Origin: Siphonodentalium dalli
Taxonomy: Eukaryota; Mollusca; Scaphopoda; Gadilida; Siphonodentaliidae
NCBI GenBank assembly: GCA_032622095.1
Contig: CP136066.1
Location: 204,498,978 to 204,562,977, forward strand
Direction: 5' to 3'
DNA length: 64,000 nt
The notes below the pieces were generated by a model that did no database searches, was not told the origin of the DNA, and saw only the letters and a list, made by a program, of their open reading frames with translations. This document shows, piece by piece, positions 11,029 through 21,045 of the stretch. Made by a program: the position numbers and the translations under genes. Position 1 is the stretch's first letter, and every line of letters begins with the position of its first letter.

Positions 11029-11504
11029 TAATAATATAAATAAATTATCAGTAGTTTTCAACCTTCAGCAGATGCGTGTTGCTAATGCTCTTTATTTTTA
11101 GCTTATCGGGAAACAAACAACATAAAACGCTCTTTAATAAGGAGCGGGGGCGATACATTAATTTTTATGACTTCATGAAGTTTTTCAGTGCGTAGATAAG
11201 TATTTCAGGTATTATCGAGCTAGAAGTTCACAGAAAAGTGACAAAAGCGATCAATAACACATTTTGAAAGTTTGTCAGTATAGAAAGAATGCAACGATGG
11301 CCTCTTATAAAGAGCGTTCATGTCTCTATCGCAAAAAGTGGTAGATAATAAAGAGCGTTCTCAATTGTGGGCATTTGTCGTCGTTTTCGACTTTCACTTA
11401 AGAATTAATTTGTTTATTTTCGCGATGTCTGTGTGATACAAATAATGGTGGGTGTGTAATTATTTTGGGAGCGCCATTTGTGAATATCCGTGAGTATGAC
11501 CGTT
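11029..11504. other. Helitron flank with dispersed AACGCTCTTTA words
   Basis: The word AACGCTCTTT or its complement AAAGAGCGTT appears at about 11123, 11310 and 11347, with a one-base-off variant (AATGCTCTTT) near 11085. These are outside the Helitron whose minisatellite uses the same word. No gene is recognised. Confidence 0.5.
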
Positions 11505-13104
11505 AACTTTGTAATTATATATAAGTACACAGCCTTATGTCGTTAGCGGTCATGAAGTAGATTTTGTAATTCGATATAAGTACACACCCTTATGTCGTTA
11601 GCAGTGTCCTGAAGTAGATTTTGTAATTCGATATAAGTACCCACCCTTATGTCATTAGCGGTCATGAAGTAGATTTTGTAATTCTATATATGTACACACC
11701 CTTATGTCGTTAGCAATCATGAAGTAGATTTTGTAATTCGATATAAGTACACACCCTTATGTCGTTAGCTGTCATGGAGTAGATTTTATAATTCGATATA
11801 AGTACACACCCTTATGTCGATAGAATCATGAAGTAGATTTTGTAATTCGATATAAGTACACACCCTTATGTCGTTAGCCGTCGTGAAGTAGATTTTGTAA
11901 TTCGATATAAGTACACACACACCCTTATGTCGTTAGCTGTTATGCATTAGATTTTGTAATTCGATATAAGTACACACCCTTATGTCGTTTGCAGTCATGA
12001 AGCAGAGTTTGTAATTCTACATACGTACACACCCTTATGTCGTTAGCTGTCATGAATTAGATTTTGTAATTCGATATAAGCACACACCCTTATGTCGTTA
12101 GCGGTCATGAATTAGATTTTGTAATTCGATATAAGTACACACCCTTATGTCGTTAGAAGTCATGAAGTAGATTTAGTAATTCGATATAAGTACACAACAT
12201 TATGTCGTTAGCCGCCATGAAGTAGATTTTGTAATTCGATATAAGTACACATATTTATGCCGTTAGCCGTCATGAAGTAGATTTTGTAATTCTATATAAG
12301 TACAGGCCCTTATCTCGTTAGCCGCCATGCAGTAGATTTTATATTCGATAAAAGTACACACCCTTATGTCGTTAACGGTCATAAAGTACATTTTGTAATT
12401 CGATATAAGTACACACCCTTGTGTCGTTAGCCGTCATGAAGTAGATTTTGTAATTCTACATAAGTACACAACCTTATGTCGTTAGCTGTCATGAAGTAGA
12501 TTTTATAATTCGATATTAGTACACACCCTTATGTCGTTAGCTGACATGAAGTAGATTTTGTAATTCGATATAAGTACACACCCTTATGTCGTTAGCTGTC
12601 ATGAAGTAGACTTTGTAATTCGATATAAGAACACACCCTTATGTTGTTAGCGCTCATGGAGTAGATTTTGTAATTCTATATACGTACACAGCCTTATGTC
12701 GTTAGCTGTCTTGAAGTAGATTTTGTAATTCGATATAAGTACACACCCTTATGTCGTTAGCGGTCATGAATTAGATCTTGTAATTCGATATAAGGACACA
12801 CCCTTATGTCGTTAGCAGTCATGAAGTAGAACTTGTAATTCGTTATAAGTACACACCCTTATGTCGTTAGCTGTCATGAAGTAGACTTTGTAATTCGATA
12901 TTAGTACACACCATTATGTCGTTAGCGGTCATGAAGTAGATTTTGTAATTCACTATAAGTACACAGCCTTATGTCGTTAGCTGTCTTGAAGTAGATTTTG
13001 TAATTCGATATAAGTACACACCCTTATGTCGTTAGCCGTCGTGCATTAGATTTTGTAATTCGATATAAGTACACACCCTTATGTCGTTAGCCGTCATGAA
13101 GTAG
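11505..13104. repeat. 55-bp minisatellite, ~29 units, overlapping an exon end
   Basis: On minus the unit is TCTACTTCATGACGGCTAAC plus GACATAAGG|GTGTGTACTT plus ATATCGAATTACAAAA. The last unit at the right (13077-13104) is the 3' end of the annexin exon at 13077-13247, and GTGTGTAC is its donor. The array is therefore about 29 tandem, partly diverged copies of an exon end, its 5' splice site and the first 26 intron bases. Confidence 0.9.
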
Positions 13105-13247
13105 ACCAAAATATCGTTATCTGTCCCGAGTCCTTCGACCGAGTACCGAACAGTCTCCACATCGAGGTCAAGCGGTTCCAAAAGCAGACCGACCGCGGTG
13201 TCTTTATATCGACCCGCCAACTCGCCCTTCACTTTATCAATCAGGAC
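13077..13247 (-). CDS. Annexin-like gene, 171-bp exon (end of one repeat, start of the next)
   Basis: Annexins are cytosolic proteins that bind acidic membrane phospholipids through calcium sites in ~70-residue repeats. On minus, the acceptor TTATCTGTCGTTACAG at 13248 is followed in phase 0 by VLIDKVKGELAGRYKDTAVG, LLLEPLDLDVETVRYSVEGL, GTDNDILVYFMTANDIR and the donor AAGG|GTGTGT. LIDKVKGELAG matches the annexin LI.DLKSELSG block. Its Glu sits 38 residues after the GT of the upstream exon, the spacing of a type II calcium site. EGLGTDND opens the next repeat with an intact GLGT loop. Donor choice: an earlier GT (ATTTTG|GTCTAC) exists, but ending at AAGG gives a gapless fit to the next exon. 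The 3' 28 bases are also the first unit of the 55-bp array. Confidence 0.85.
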
Positions 13248-13276
13248 CTGTAACGACAGATAAAATGTATGTTTAA

Positions 13277-13438
13277 TCCTTCCATAACTGGAGCTTCCTG
13301 AAATTTTGCGAAAATCCTGTGACAATGCATTCTCTTATATATGCGATCGAGTCTCCCACAGGGAATCTCACATATATAAGAGAATGCAGTGGCACAGGGT
13401 TTTCGCAAAATTTCAGGAAGCTTCAGTCATGTTAGTGA
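13277..13438. mobile_element. TTAA-flanked palindromic element with single hairpin core
   Basis: Flanked by TTAA at 13273-13276 and 13439-13442. Inverted arms contain AGCTTCCTGAAATTTTGCGA, then CCTGTG and the hairpin core CAATGCATTCTCTTATATATGCGA. The right TTAA is also the left TTAA of the next element, so two insertions abut. The core is a variant of the same hairpin seen in at least eight places here. Confidence 0.8.
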
Positions 13439-13442
13439 TTAA

Positions 13443-13844
13443 CCCTTTACCCAACAAACCGGCCAAAACCGGCCAAAACCGGCCAAATAAAGCTTCAACA
13501 GCCTAAAATATCTTCGGTCTGTCTCAATAACACCATACAAATATGGATATCATTGGAACCGGCTCCTTGACCACATTGTGATAGTTACAGTTATGCCCTG
13601 TGCCAATGCATTCTCTTATATATGCGAGTCGACCATAGGTCGCCTCGCATATATAAGAGAATGCATTGGCCTAAAAAAAATCTTTTTTTAACACTTTTTA
13701 CCATTTTTTCTTACATTCTTTAACAATTTTATAATTTTTAATGTGTTAAGCCAATGCATTCTCTTATATATGCGAGGCGACCTATGGTCGACTCGCATAT
13801 ATAAGAGAATGCATTGGCACAGGGCCGTTCTGTTGGGTAAAGGG
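13443..13844. mobile_element. TTAA-flanked MITE, family A (CCCTTTACCCAACA ends), two hairpins, copy 1
   Basis: TTAA|CCCTTTACCCAACA at the left and TGTTGGGTAAAGGG|TTAA at the right. Inside are two facing hairpins at about 13600-13672 and 13750-13819. Each has a 26-bp perfect stem (CCAATGCATTCTCTTATATA then TGCGAG) and a 15-base loop containing GACCATAGGTC, itself palindromic. The second copy at 43756-44146 has the same structure. TTAA targets and CCC termini resemble piggyBac-type elements, but no transposase is present in the window. Confidence 0.9.
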
Positions 13845-13929
13845 TTAAGGAACATAAGACACTGGCAGTGGGTAATACATTGGTTATTATTATTACTACT
13901 GTTTTGTGATACCCATACTATATGATCTT

Positions 13930-14065
13930 GTTATATCTGAACATTTCCCTCCAATGAATAAACTCATTCCAGCTCCTTCTGCACTTTTAGTATCTGTCGT
14001 CCGACTCGTCTGCTTATACTACATGCACATCACTCCAAATCAATAAAAGATCACTCCCATATATT
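13930..14065. repeat. Dispersed repeat (ATCTGAACATTTCCC...)
   Basis: Shares ATCTGAACATTTC(C/T)C(A/T)CCAAT, TTCTGCACTT and GTCTGC(T/C)(T/C)ATA in the same order with 15380-15510 and 39015-39160. Old, non-coding family. Confidence 0.55.
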
Positions 14066-14069
14066 CTTT

Positions 14070-14720
14070 TTTAACTTGGTGGCAGGGGGTGTCCGGAAAA
14101 CATTTCCGGACACTAAGCGCTTTTTTATTTTTTCCGCCCACTGGGTACCCACCACCCCCTAATTTTTATTTTTTCCGATTCTGGGATAGGGACCCACCCC
14201 TTCAAACTGCTTCAAATGACTATTTTACTTAGTTGTCCTGATTTTATCTGATCAATGTTCTGTGTCATGATTATATAAGCATTCCTACTTATGGCTGTAA
14301 AGTTTCAAAGCAATTCTCCAATAAAGTGGACTGTAGGTTATGCTGATGGATTCACATTTGAAATACAAGATGGGTGCTGGTGGCCATGTTTGTTTTGAAC
14401 AAATTTCGGGGGGAAAATGGAGGCTCCCTTTCTTGAGGTTACCCCGAAGATCCATATGAAGTTTTGTGATGGTTGGATGAGAAATGTGACCTGTAAGATG
14501 TGCTAAAGGATTTAGTCATACAGAGAGTAAAATACAAGATGGCTGCTGGCAGCCATGGTTTTTTTTACAGAATTCGGGAAAAATGGTAGGTACCCATCGA
14601 GAGGTCACACCGAGGATTCATATGAAGTTTGGTGATGATCGGATGAGGGATAAGCTCTGTAAGGTGTGCTAAAGGATTTAGTGATGCAAAGAGTAAATCC
14701 AAGATGGCTGCCGGTGGCCA
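14070..14720. repeat. Modular repeat with AAGATGGCTGCTGG(C/T)GGCCAT words
   Basis: Three diverged modules of about 150 bp, each with CC(A/G)AAGATCCATATGAAGTTT, then GTGATG(G/A)TCGGATGAG, then GTGCTAAAGGATTTAGT and then CAAGATGGCTGC. The same modules occur at 27380-27950 and one at 45985-46040. The leading part (14090-14170) holds the inverted pair GTGTCCGGAAA and TTTCCGGACAC. Confidence 0.6.
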
Positions 14721-15159
14721 TGTTTTTCATCGAAAATCATTCAAATTTGACAAGCTCCCATCTAGAGGTGATCCAAGACCCATGTACCGAATATCGCTGA
14801 AATCGGTAAAAGTTTGTTTTAACACCTTTATTATACGGCCGTTTGAAAAAAACGGACGAAAAAAACGGGCGTATTGTGTAAATGGGTTGTCGGTCCGTCG
14901 TCCGTCCGCTTTTGGTTTCCGGATGATAACTTTAGATTGAATCGAGTGAACTGAACCAAATTTGGTATGTTAGTTTACCACACCAAACTTTTTGTGTCGA
15001 TTCGTGGATAGTCAATAATATTTAGTTAGAGATAGCAGTCATGTATTCTATCATTAAAAACTAATTGTTTCCTCCAATGTTTTCCACGAACTGGGACAGA
15101 ATATGCCGCTGTTGTAGAACATTACAGTGTTAGCTCTGTTGAAGATAAAATGTTGAAGA

Positions 15160-15255
15160 TAATGTCTTAACACTTTCTATACTAATTTAACCCTTTCTAT
15201 ACTAATTTAACCCTTTCTATACTAATTTTAACCTTTCTATACTAATTTAACCCTA
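15160..15255. repeat. 20-bp tandem repeat, 4 copies
   Basis: CCCTTTCTATACTAATTTAA repeated four times with small changes. Confidence 0.8.
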
Positions 15256-15264
15256 TGTGTAGTT

Positions 15265-15510
15265 CCTTAGAAAATGTTCAGATAATAAGTTCAGCAAACA
15301 GGTCGTTTATTGCGCCAGTGGGTTATGTTATGTCACCACGTTCTATCGAGGACTATATTCTGTGCCACCAGATTATCACAGAACTTATTATCTAAACATT
15401 TCCCCACCAATTAATATGAATTGTTCTGCACTTGTACTATAATTTCGTCTGCTCATATATCATTAACATCCCCCCACACAAATAATATACCATTCCAATC
15501 GTACACTTTT
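15265..15510. repeat. Foldback copy of the dispersed GTTCAGATAATAAGTTC repeat
   Basis: AAATGTTCAGATAATAAGTTC near 15268 pairs with GAACTTATTATCTAAACATTT near 15379. The right arm continues into the family also seen at 13930 and 39015. Confidence 0.65.
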
Positions 15511-15639
15511 ATAACTGAGGGGGAGAGTCCATATAGTATATAGAAAAGTTTAAACAAGTTTCAGTGAAATGTTTATATCGCATGAATGAAGTTTCGTTTG
15601 ATTTTTAATGGGGGCATTATAACCTGCCTTCAAAAAAAA

Positions 15640-16170
15640 ATTGCATATATATCAGGGGGGTGGAAAAAGTTTTTTCCGGGCACGTATGCCGGGGTGGGTG
15701 GGTGGTCGATAGGACCAACAAACAATTTTTTCCGCAACTCAAAAATATTTTTCCTGCAAGTTTTTTGACTGTTTTTGCAATGAGTTTGGCTTAAAACACA
15801 TCTATATGTCAATATTAACATAAATGACAAATTTCATGATGATCAGACAAACAGTATAGCCTGTAGCCCATGCTAATGGATTGAATTTTGAAATCCAAAA
15901 TGACTTGTTCCTATTTACATGTCAATGTTCACATCCATGACTAATATTATGCACAGAAATTCATATACAACTGTTTACAGTGAAATCCCCCCCGCAAATC
16001 TCTGTTTTAGTGTTAAAAGGGGGGTGGGTGTCAAAAAATGGTCGGAAAAGACTGCCGAAAACGGAAAAAAATTTGGACGCGGGGGTGGGTGGGTCCCAAC
16101 AAGGGTCGAAAGTCAAAAATCAGCATATGTGCCTGCAAATTTTTTCCACCCCCCTGTATATATAGACATT
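15640..16170. repeat. Dispersed repeat (GCACGTATGCCGGGGTGGGTGG ... AAATCCCCCC block)
   Basis: The same sequence, in the same order, occupies 44915-44958 plus 45944-46310, where a hAT element splits it. This copy therefore serves as the unoccupied reference site for that insertion. Several overlapping frames exist, but they are broken differently in the two copies. Confidence 0.75.
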
Positions 16171-16574
16171 ATGTTATTGTTGGATGTGATACAGAGCATC
16201 TTCAATTTAAGACTTCAGACTGTTTATATTTCAAACAGACATCGGTCGGCTCAAGTGTGTATTCGTATAATTCGTATAGTTGTATAGTTTACACGATGGT
16301 TGAAATAATCTATAAATTACCCTGTACAACCAACCCTTCCTCGATCGATCCATGGACATGATACGAAGGGTGTGAAATGGCATTGTCTTCATACGAGCTT
16401 CGTGCTAATGCCTGATTATTGACTGGGTGATTCAAGAAATATGTTGACGTAAATTATTTCAACCCCTTCGCATACGGCATACAGCTGGCAAACTAGCTGT
16501 TTGATTAATACAGCAATCTCAATGGCGCGTGGAAATAACCTCTCCCATAAATAGACACCATATTCACGTATTTT

Positions 16575-16945
16575 TACCCTGTGCCAATGCATTCTCTTAT
16601 ATATGCGAGTCGACCATAGGTCGCCTCGCATATATAAGAGAATGCATTGGCCTAACAATTTTTTATCATTTTTTTTAAATAAATCTTTCTTACAATTTTT
16701 AGGACATAAAATAAAAAAACATCCATTACCCTGCAGGGAGCCCCACACATATATAGAAGCATATAGAAGAGTGTCGTCTGCTCATGTTTGTCTGGGGCTC
16801 TGTATGGGGAAATTATAAAATTGTTAAAGAATACAAGAAAAAATTATTAAAATTGTAAAAAATTATTAGGCCAATGCATTCTCTTATATATGCGAGGCGA
16901 CCTATGGTCGACTCGCATATATAAGAGAATGCATTGGCACAGGGT
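16575..16945. mobile_element. Two-hairpin element without the TTAACCC outer arms
   Basis: Starts ACCCTGTGCCAATGCATTCT and ends AGAATGCATTGGCACAGGGT. A hairpin with a 26-bp stem and the GACCATAGGTC loop sits at each end. The interior 16730-16806 is shared with the MITE at 6896-7192. This shows the hairpin pair can occur without the family A ends. Confidence 0.85.
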
Positions 16946-17709
16946 AAAAAAATATAGATATAGATCTATCACGGCACTGGTGTAATAAGGCGACGGCCTT
17001 GACTCGATATTATTATGTAGCACAATTTGGGATGACGCAGAGATTTACAACAGATAAATGAATAAACAGTTCATTAAAAAGCAATAAATCGTTAGAAAAT
17101 AACAATAATAATAGTTCAAGTTCAACAGACGAGTTTTCCGGTATAGTATGCACATGAAATAGTCCGTCATATATGATGTATATTTGTGGGAGAGGTTATC
17201 TTCACGCGGGAGGGGAAATGGCCGAGCCGTCGAGATTTATCAATACAGATGTATCAGTCAACATGGCAAGGATTATGTATAAAACAATATCTAATCGGGG
17301 TTTACGATTAGATAGCGATTGCTATTCAATATGAGTAACATGTGCCATGCGATGTTAGGATTGTATTTCAAAATGAGTATCATAAGTTAATCGAAAGGGG
17401 GGGGGGGAGTGATTATATTGACTAAATAACGGAAATATTCACTCTTTTTTTAAGAGCTTAATTTGTTTTAAATTCACTCTTTTTTTTAAAGAGAGTTTTA
17501 TTTTTTAAAGTGGGTTTTTTGAGAGCTTGTTTTAATCGAAGTCAATTTAAAGAGGGACCACAAAACGCACACAAGTCCATCCATCCAACAGGTGAATTTG
17601 AATGATATATACGACCAAAGTTGATCACTTGTGGTGTTGTAAATTGTTTCCGACAAATCCGTTATTTAGACGAAAGTATGCGTTCGATATTGGGTTATCA
17701 CCCTTCCGA
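16946..17709. other. Low-copy DNA, no gene supported
   Basis: Contains a poly-G run near 17398 and T-rich repeats (ATTCACTCTTTTTTT twice). Lies within the inferred annexin intron 13248-18345. Confidence 0.4.
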
Positions 17710-17713
17710 TTAA

Positions 17714-18199
17714 AGGCCTACTTAATTTTCGAGTCGTCGAATATTTTTTTTTAGTGACTTGATATACGGTTTTAATAACGATCTATGCCATAAAATATGA
17801 TTACAATACTAAAATTCATCACTATTTGAAACATCTGTGTCTCAGAAGATGCCCATAGAGAGAAATAGAAAACAGCTGAAATCATAGAATGACTCCCCCC
17901 CCCCCCCCCCCCCCCCTTGGATCCCATAATGCAACAGAATTCAAACTTTTGAAATGGAAGGGGAAGAACTCTATCTTTAATATATAGAGTTATTCCCCCT
18001 GCATTAAAAATAATACTGCCTTTTACTGCAATCTAGATGACAAAACGCGTTGGCAACTCGACAAAAACAACATGTCCACAGTTTATTACACCGGATAAGT
18101 TGATAATACAATGTTTTGGAGCTTCCTCTTTCAAATGGTATATAATATGGCATATATTTTATATAATGTGATCTGGGGGTTCGAAAATTAAGTGGGCCT
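17714..18199. mobile_element. TTAA-flanked MITE, family D (AGGCCCACTTAA ends), copy 1
   Basis: TTAA|AGGCCTACTTAATTTTCGA at the left and TCGAAAATTAAGTGGGCCT at the right, where TTAA has mutated to TCAA. The interior (GATGACAAAACGCGTTGGCA, ACACCGGATAAGTTGATAAT) is shared in opposite orientation with 47392-47842. A long poly-C run (about 17887-17915) lies inside. Confidence 0.85.
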
Positions 18200-18345
18200 T
18201 CAACTCAGGAAACTTATTTCGAAATACAATCCTGTTACTCAGATTGAATACCAATGAATCGATATCTAATCATGAACCCCGATTATTAATAAGTATATTT
18301 CGCTATTTAATCGCGTGCGTATATTATATATGTGGATGTACATAC

Positions 18346-18440
18346 CCTCCGGTATTTATGGTCATATTTTATCTGCAGCTTTTGACGTTGTGCACAGTTC
18401 ACTGACGTCAGCACCTCCGTAAGCACGTCTTCATCCGTAC
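18346..18440 (-). CDS. Annexin-like gene, 95-bp exon starting an annexin repeat
   Basis: On minus, the acceptor ATCTCTCTTTGAAG is followed by (G)GTDEDVLTEVLTSVN, CAQRQKLQIKYDHKYRR and then a strong donor AGG|GTATGT. GTDEDVL.E.L......QRQ.I...Y is the opening of an annexin repeat, with the GT-(38)-E calcium site completed by KGEL of the exon at 13077-13247. Start phase is 1 (a preceding exon must supply the first G of the GGT codon) and end phase is 0, matching that exon. The 95-bp length equals that of a well-conserved vertebrate annexin exon carrying the same segment. Upstream exons of the N-terminus and first half-helix were not found between here and 38 kb. Confidence 0.88.
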
Positions 18441-18548
18441 CTTCAAAGAGAGATACTTATTAGTATAACACATGTAGTTCTCGCCCTCTATCATTTCCTT
18501 CTATCTCATTCTTTCTCTTGTTCTTTCAACCTCCACGTCTCGGACCTC

Positions 18549-18858
18549 CAGTCGTGGCTCAGTCGGTTATGGGTACAACTCTAAGCCGTCTCGCCCTCCA
18601 GCGCTGGCGATGAGGGTTCAAATCCTTATGTTTCCATCGTGGACTTTGTAACTCGAAATCGTTATCTGATGGAGTTGCCAGTTGCTCGCCGGTGGCCGGT
18701 GGTTTGCCGCATATATATGGTCGAGGAGTTTATCAGCCATTGAAATCACTGTTAGATTAGCCGTAAGTGAGTCGATTTCCTCCACCATTAAAACTGGCAA
18801 TGTGGTGATATGGCCTTAGTTGCTGAAAGCGACATTAAACCCCAAGCAATCAATCACT
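18549..18858 (+). mobile_element. tRNA-derived SINE with conserved 3' domain
   Basis: The head is tRNA-like: A box TGGCTCAGTCGG at 18555-18566 and B box GGTTCAAATCC at 18615-18625, the two halves of a polymerase III internal promoter. The body runs through CCTCCACCATTAAAACTGGC and GCTGAAAGCGACATTAAACC, ending in an ATCA-type tail at 18845-18858. This tail is the common 3' domain of SINEs in molluscs and other marine invertebrates. SINEs move with LINE-encoded machinery. No exact target duplication seen. Confidence 0.85.
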
Positions 18859-19035
18859 CTTCTCGTCTCCCATTTCTTTTTCCTGTTAACACCTCTCGCA
18901 CCCACGCACACCCCACTCTTCCACCCCAACACTATCGCTTTCCATCTTCTTTGTTTTTTCTCTCTCCTTTCTTCACCACGCACTTTCAATCATGATAACT
19001 TGACGGCTCTGACACCCCTTGACTCGTTTACAATC

Positions 19036-19250
19036 GATAATTTAACACATTCATGAGGGAGCTGCGCTGGTGCAGTATTAAAGATCCTGGGCCAGTGCAT
19101 TCTCGTATATATGCGAGTCTCCCACAGGGACCCTCACATATATAAGAGAATGCACTGGCTTACAAGGTGGAATATTGTTAGGTCAATGTATTCTCTTATA
19201 TATGCGAGTCTCCCATAGGGAGCCTCGCATATATAAAAGAATGCACAAGC
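19036..19250. mobile_element. Two adjacent hairpins of the CCAATGCATTCTC family
   Basis: Hairpins at about 19091-19159 and 19181-19246, each with GCGAGTCTCCCA(C/T)AGGGA(C/G)CCTC-type loops instead of GACCATAGGTC. A TTAACACATTCATG left end precedes them. The second stem has mismatches (GTATTCTC, AAAAGAATGCAC), so this copy is older. Confidence 0.75.
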
Positions 19251-19252
19251 AT

Positions 19253-19467
19253 AACCACTTGATTTTAGAGTTATCCATCTTCATCGGCACCTTCGTCCGT
19301 TTGACCACGTGCTTCTGGTCCACAAACAATAGAAATAGCAAACTTCAAACATCGATATCTAGTCACTCTGAGCTTAGATGGGTGGGTTCCTCACTCGAAT
19401 ATAATATTTTTTACCCCCGAAGCCAAAGAAATCGTAATTTAGGAGCGTCTGATCGGATTGAGTACCT
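19253..19467. mobile_element. MITE family B, right half
   Basis: Carries TTTTTTACCCCCGAAGCCAA and the end GATCGGATTGAGTACCT followed by TTAA (19468-19471). The left half is missing. Confidence 0.7.
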
Positions 19468-19471
19468 TTAA

Positions 19472-19538
19472 CCCTTTCAGTGATCAATGATCAAGGAAAT
19501 ATGGGTTGATACAAAAATCGGACTTGGCACTGAAAGGG
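19472..19538. mobile_element. 67-bp TTAA-flanked mini-element (CCCTTTCAGTG ends)
   Basis: TTAA|CCCTTTCAGTG and CACTGAAAGGG|TTAA, an 11-bp perfect inverted repeat. The left TTAA is shared with the neighbouring family B element. Confidence 0.8.
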
Positions 19539-19554
19539 TTAAAGTGATGTTGAA

Positions 19555-19825
19555 CCCTCCGTTTGGGGACATTTTATGGGAATAGAGAGTACTCTTGCTC
19601 AAAGTAGTTATTGGCCCCCGAAAAATTCGGAGAAATATTATAATCAGCATGTCCGTCCGTATGTCCGTCCGTTTGTCCGTATGTCTGTCGTTCAACCCGG
19701 TTGTCCTGGTCATATCATAACTTCAACATTATTACATGAATCACAATTCCTTGGAATTTTGTATGTAGTTGTTATTAAAGAACATGCATGTAAAAATCGA
19801 ATTTGGTCACGGTCCGATTATTTTA
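19555..19825. repeat. TCCGTCCGT-rich dispersed repeat
   Basis: GTCCGTCCGTATGTCCGTCC followed by CATATCATAACTTCAACA. A similar GTCCGTCGTCCGTCC...GATAACTTTAG block occurs at 14880-14935. No coding signal. Confidence 0.45.
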
Positions 19826-19826
19826 A

Positions 19827-20044
19827 CAAAGGGGAACTGTACACTAAATCCGGCCATTTATGGGACCATCTCCTTTTATACTCAACATAATATATGCAAC
19901 AAATGAATGAATTTGAGCCAAGGATTAGTGCAAAAAACACATCTTTGCTCCATGAACGATGCAAACAACATGATAATTATAATTAAAATGAGGTTATAAC
20001 TCGATTCATAAACTCATTTACATTATAATTACCATGCTGTTTGT
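19827..20044. mobile_element. MITE family F (GGGGNACTGTACACTAAA ends), truncated copy
   Basis: Shares ACTGTACACTAAATCCGGCC, CCATTTATGGGACCATCTCC, AGGATTAGTGCAAAA and ATTATAATTACCATG with copies at 32903-33110 and 44251-44506. It folds on itself near 19995. A mutated TTAA lies at its left end. Confidence 0.7.
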
Positions 20045-20310
20045 GTCCATTTATCGACATTATATAGCAAGTCTTCAATGGTATGCATCATATCTGTGTC
20101 ATCGCCATATGCTTCCAATGCTCTCTGCGTCCATTCTTGGCTTTCTGCTAACCAGACATTATCATCGGCGTACAAAATACACAATAGACGTATATATTCA
20201 TCCAATTTATGTTCAAAGGCTTCTGGTATGTATACATGCCAAACTAATAACGCAACATTCTTCGAGATCATTAACAAAGAGTGCGCAAGATAAGGGGAGA
20301 AACTCACCAC
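20045..20310 (-). pseudogene. Reverse transcriptase fragment of a non-LTR element
   Basis: On minus the frame ending near 20030 reads LCILYADDNVWLAESQEWTQRALEAYG, with the catalytic YADD of reverse transcriptase at 20161-20172 and the usual (L/V)LLAES.E.LQ..L continuation. Another frame just upstream reads LPLSCALFVNDLEE, the palm-domain block that normally lies about 40 residues before YADD. A frameshift therefore separates the two. The fragment covers about 80 residues of a protein near 1,000, and its end runs into the family F MITE. Confidence 0.75.
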
Positions 20311-20437
20311 TTGACGGACCAGATGATTTATTGATAACTCAATAGTACTATTAGGCATAACATATATAGAGTTTTATAATATATTTACAGTGTATATACA
20401 TAAAATGACATTCGGTCATCGAATATTCGGGGTCCTT

Positions 20438-21045
20438 TGTTTTTGCATCATCATCATCATCATCATCATCATCACCATCACCATCACCACCACCACCATC
20501 ACCATCACTATCACCATCACTATCACTATCACCATCACCATCACTATCACCATCACCATCACTATCACCATCACCATCATCATCATCATCATCGTCATCA
20601 TCATCGTCATTGTCGTCAATATCGTCGTCATCGCCATCGTTATCGTCATTGTCATCATCATCGTCGCCTTCGCATCGTCATCATCATCATAATCATCATC
20701 GTCGTCATCATCGTCCATCATTGTCGTTGTCGTCATCGTTATCGTCGTTGTCATCATCATCATCATCATCATCATCGTCATCATCGTCCTCGCCTTCGCA
20801 TCGTTATCATCATCATCATCATTATTATCTTCATCGTCGTCATCGTCGTCCATCATTGTCGTTGTTATCGTTATCGTCGTTGTCATCATCATCATCGACT
20901 TCGCACATTCATCATCATCATTTGCATGATCGGCATCATCATCGTCGTCGTCGTCTTCGTCGTCATCACCATCGTCGTCATCACCTCCATTGTCATCATC
21001 GTCGTCTTCGTCATCATCTTCGTCGCCTCGTCATCATAATCTCCG
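20438..21045. repeat. (TCA/TCG)n low-complexity tract, ~600 bp
   Basis: Near-continuous CAT/CGT triplets with TCACCATCACTATCACCA sub-blocks at the left and TCGTCG-rich blocks at the right. Long His/Ser or Met/Thr/Asp frames on both strands are artefacts. Confidence 0.95.

Larger units (their letters stand above)
4995..13076 (-). other. Inferred annexin intron filled with repeats
   Basis: If the exons on either side belong together, this 8.1-kb intron holds the 5161 foldback, four MITEs or parts of MITEs, three minisatellite arrays (45/32, 42 and 55 bp) and a Helitron. These are annotated separately. Gaps between them (5255-6344, 7193-7386, 7827-8032, 9586-9900, 11029-11504) show no exon I can defend. 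Confidence 0.5.

Noticed and set aside
11505..13104. Regular direct repeats that could suggest a CRISPR-like array
   Set aside because: There are no unique spacers between repeats; the whole 55-bp unit repeats, and the context is eukaryotic. The same holds for the arrays at 8033, 25346 and 55947.
13743..13925. Recurring peptide QCILLYMR...RIYKRMHWHR seen in many small frames
   Set aside because: It is the translation of the 26-bp-stem hairpin, which reads open on both strands; it is not a protein family.
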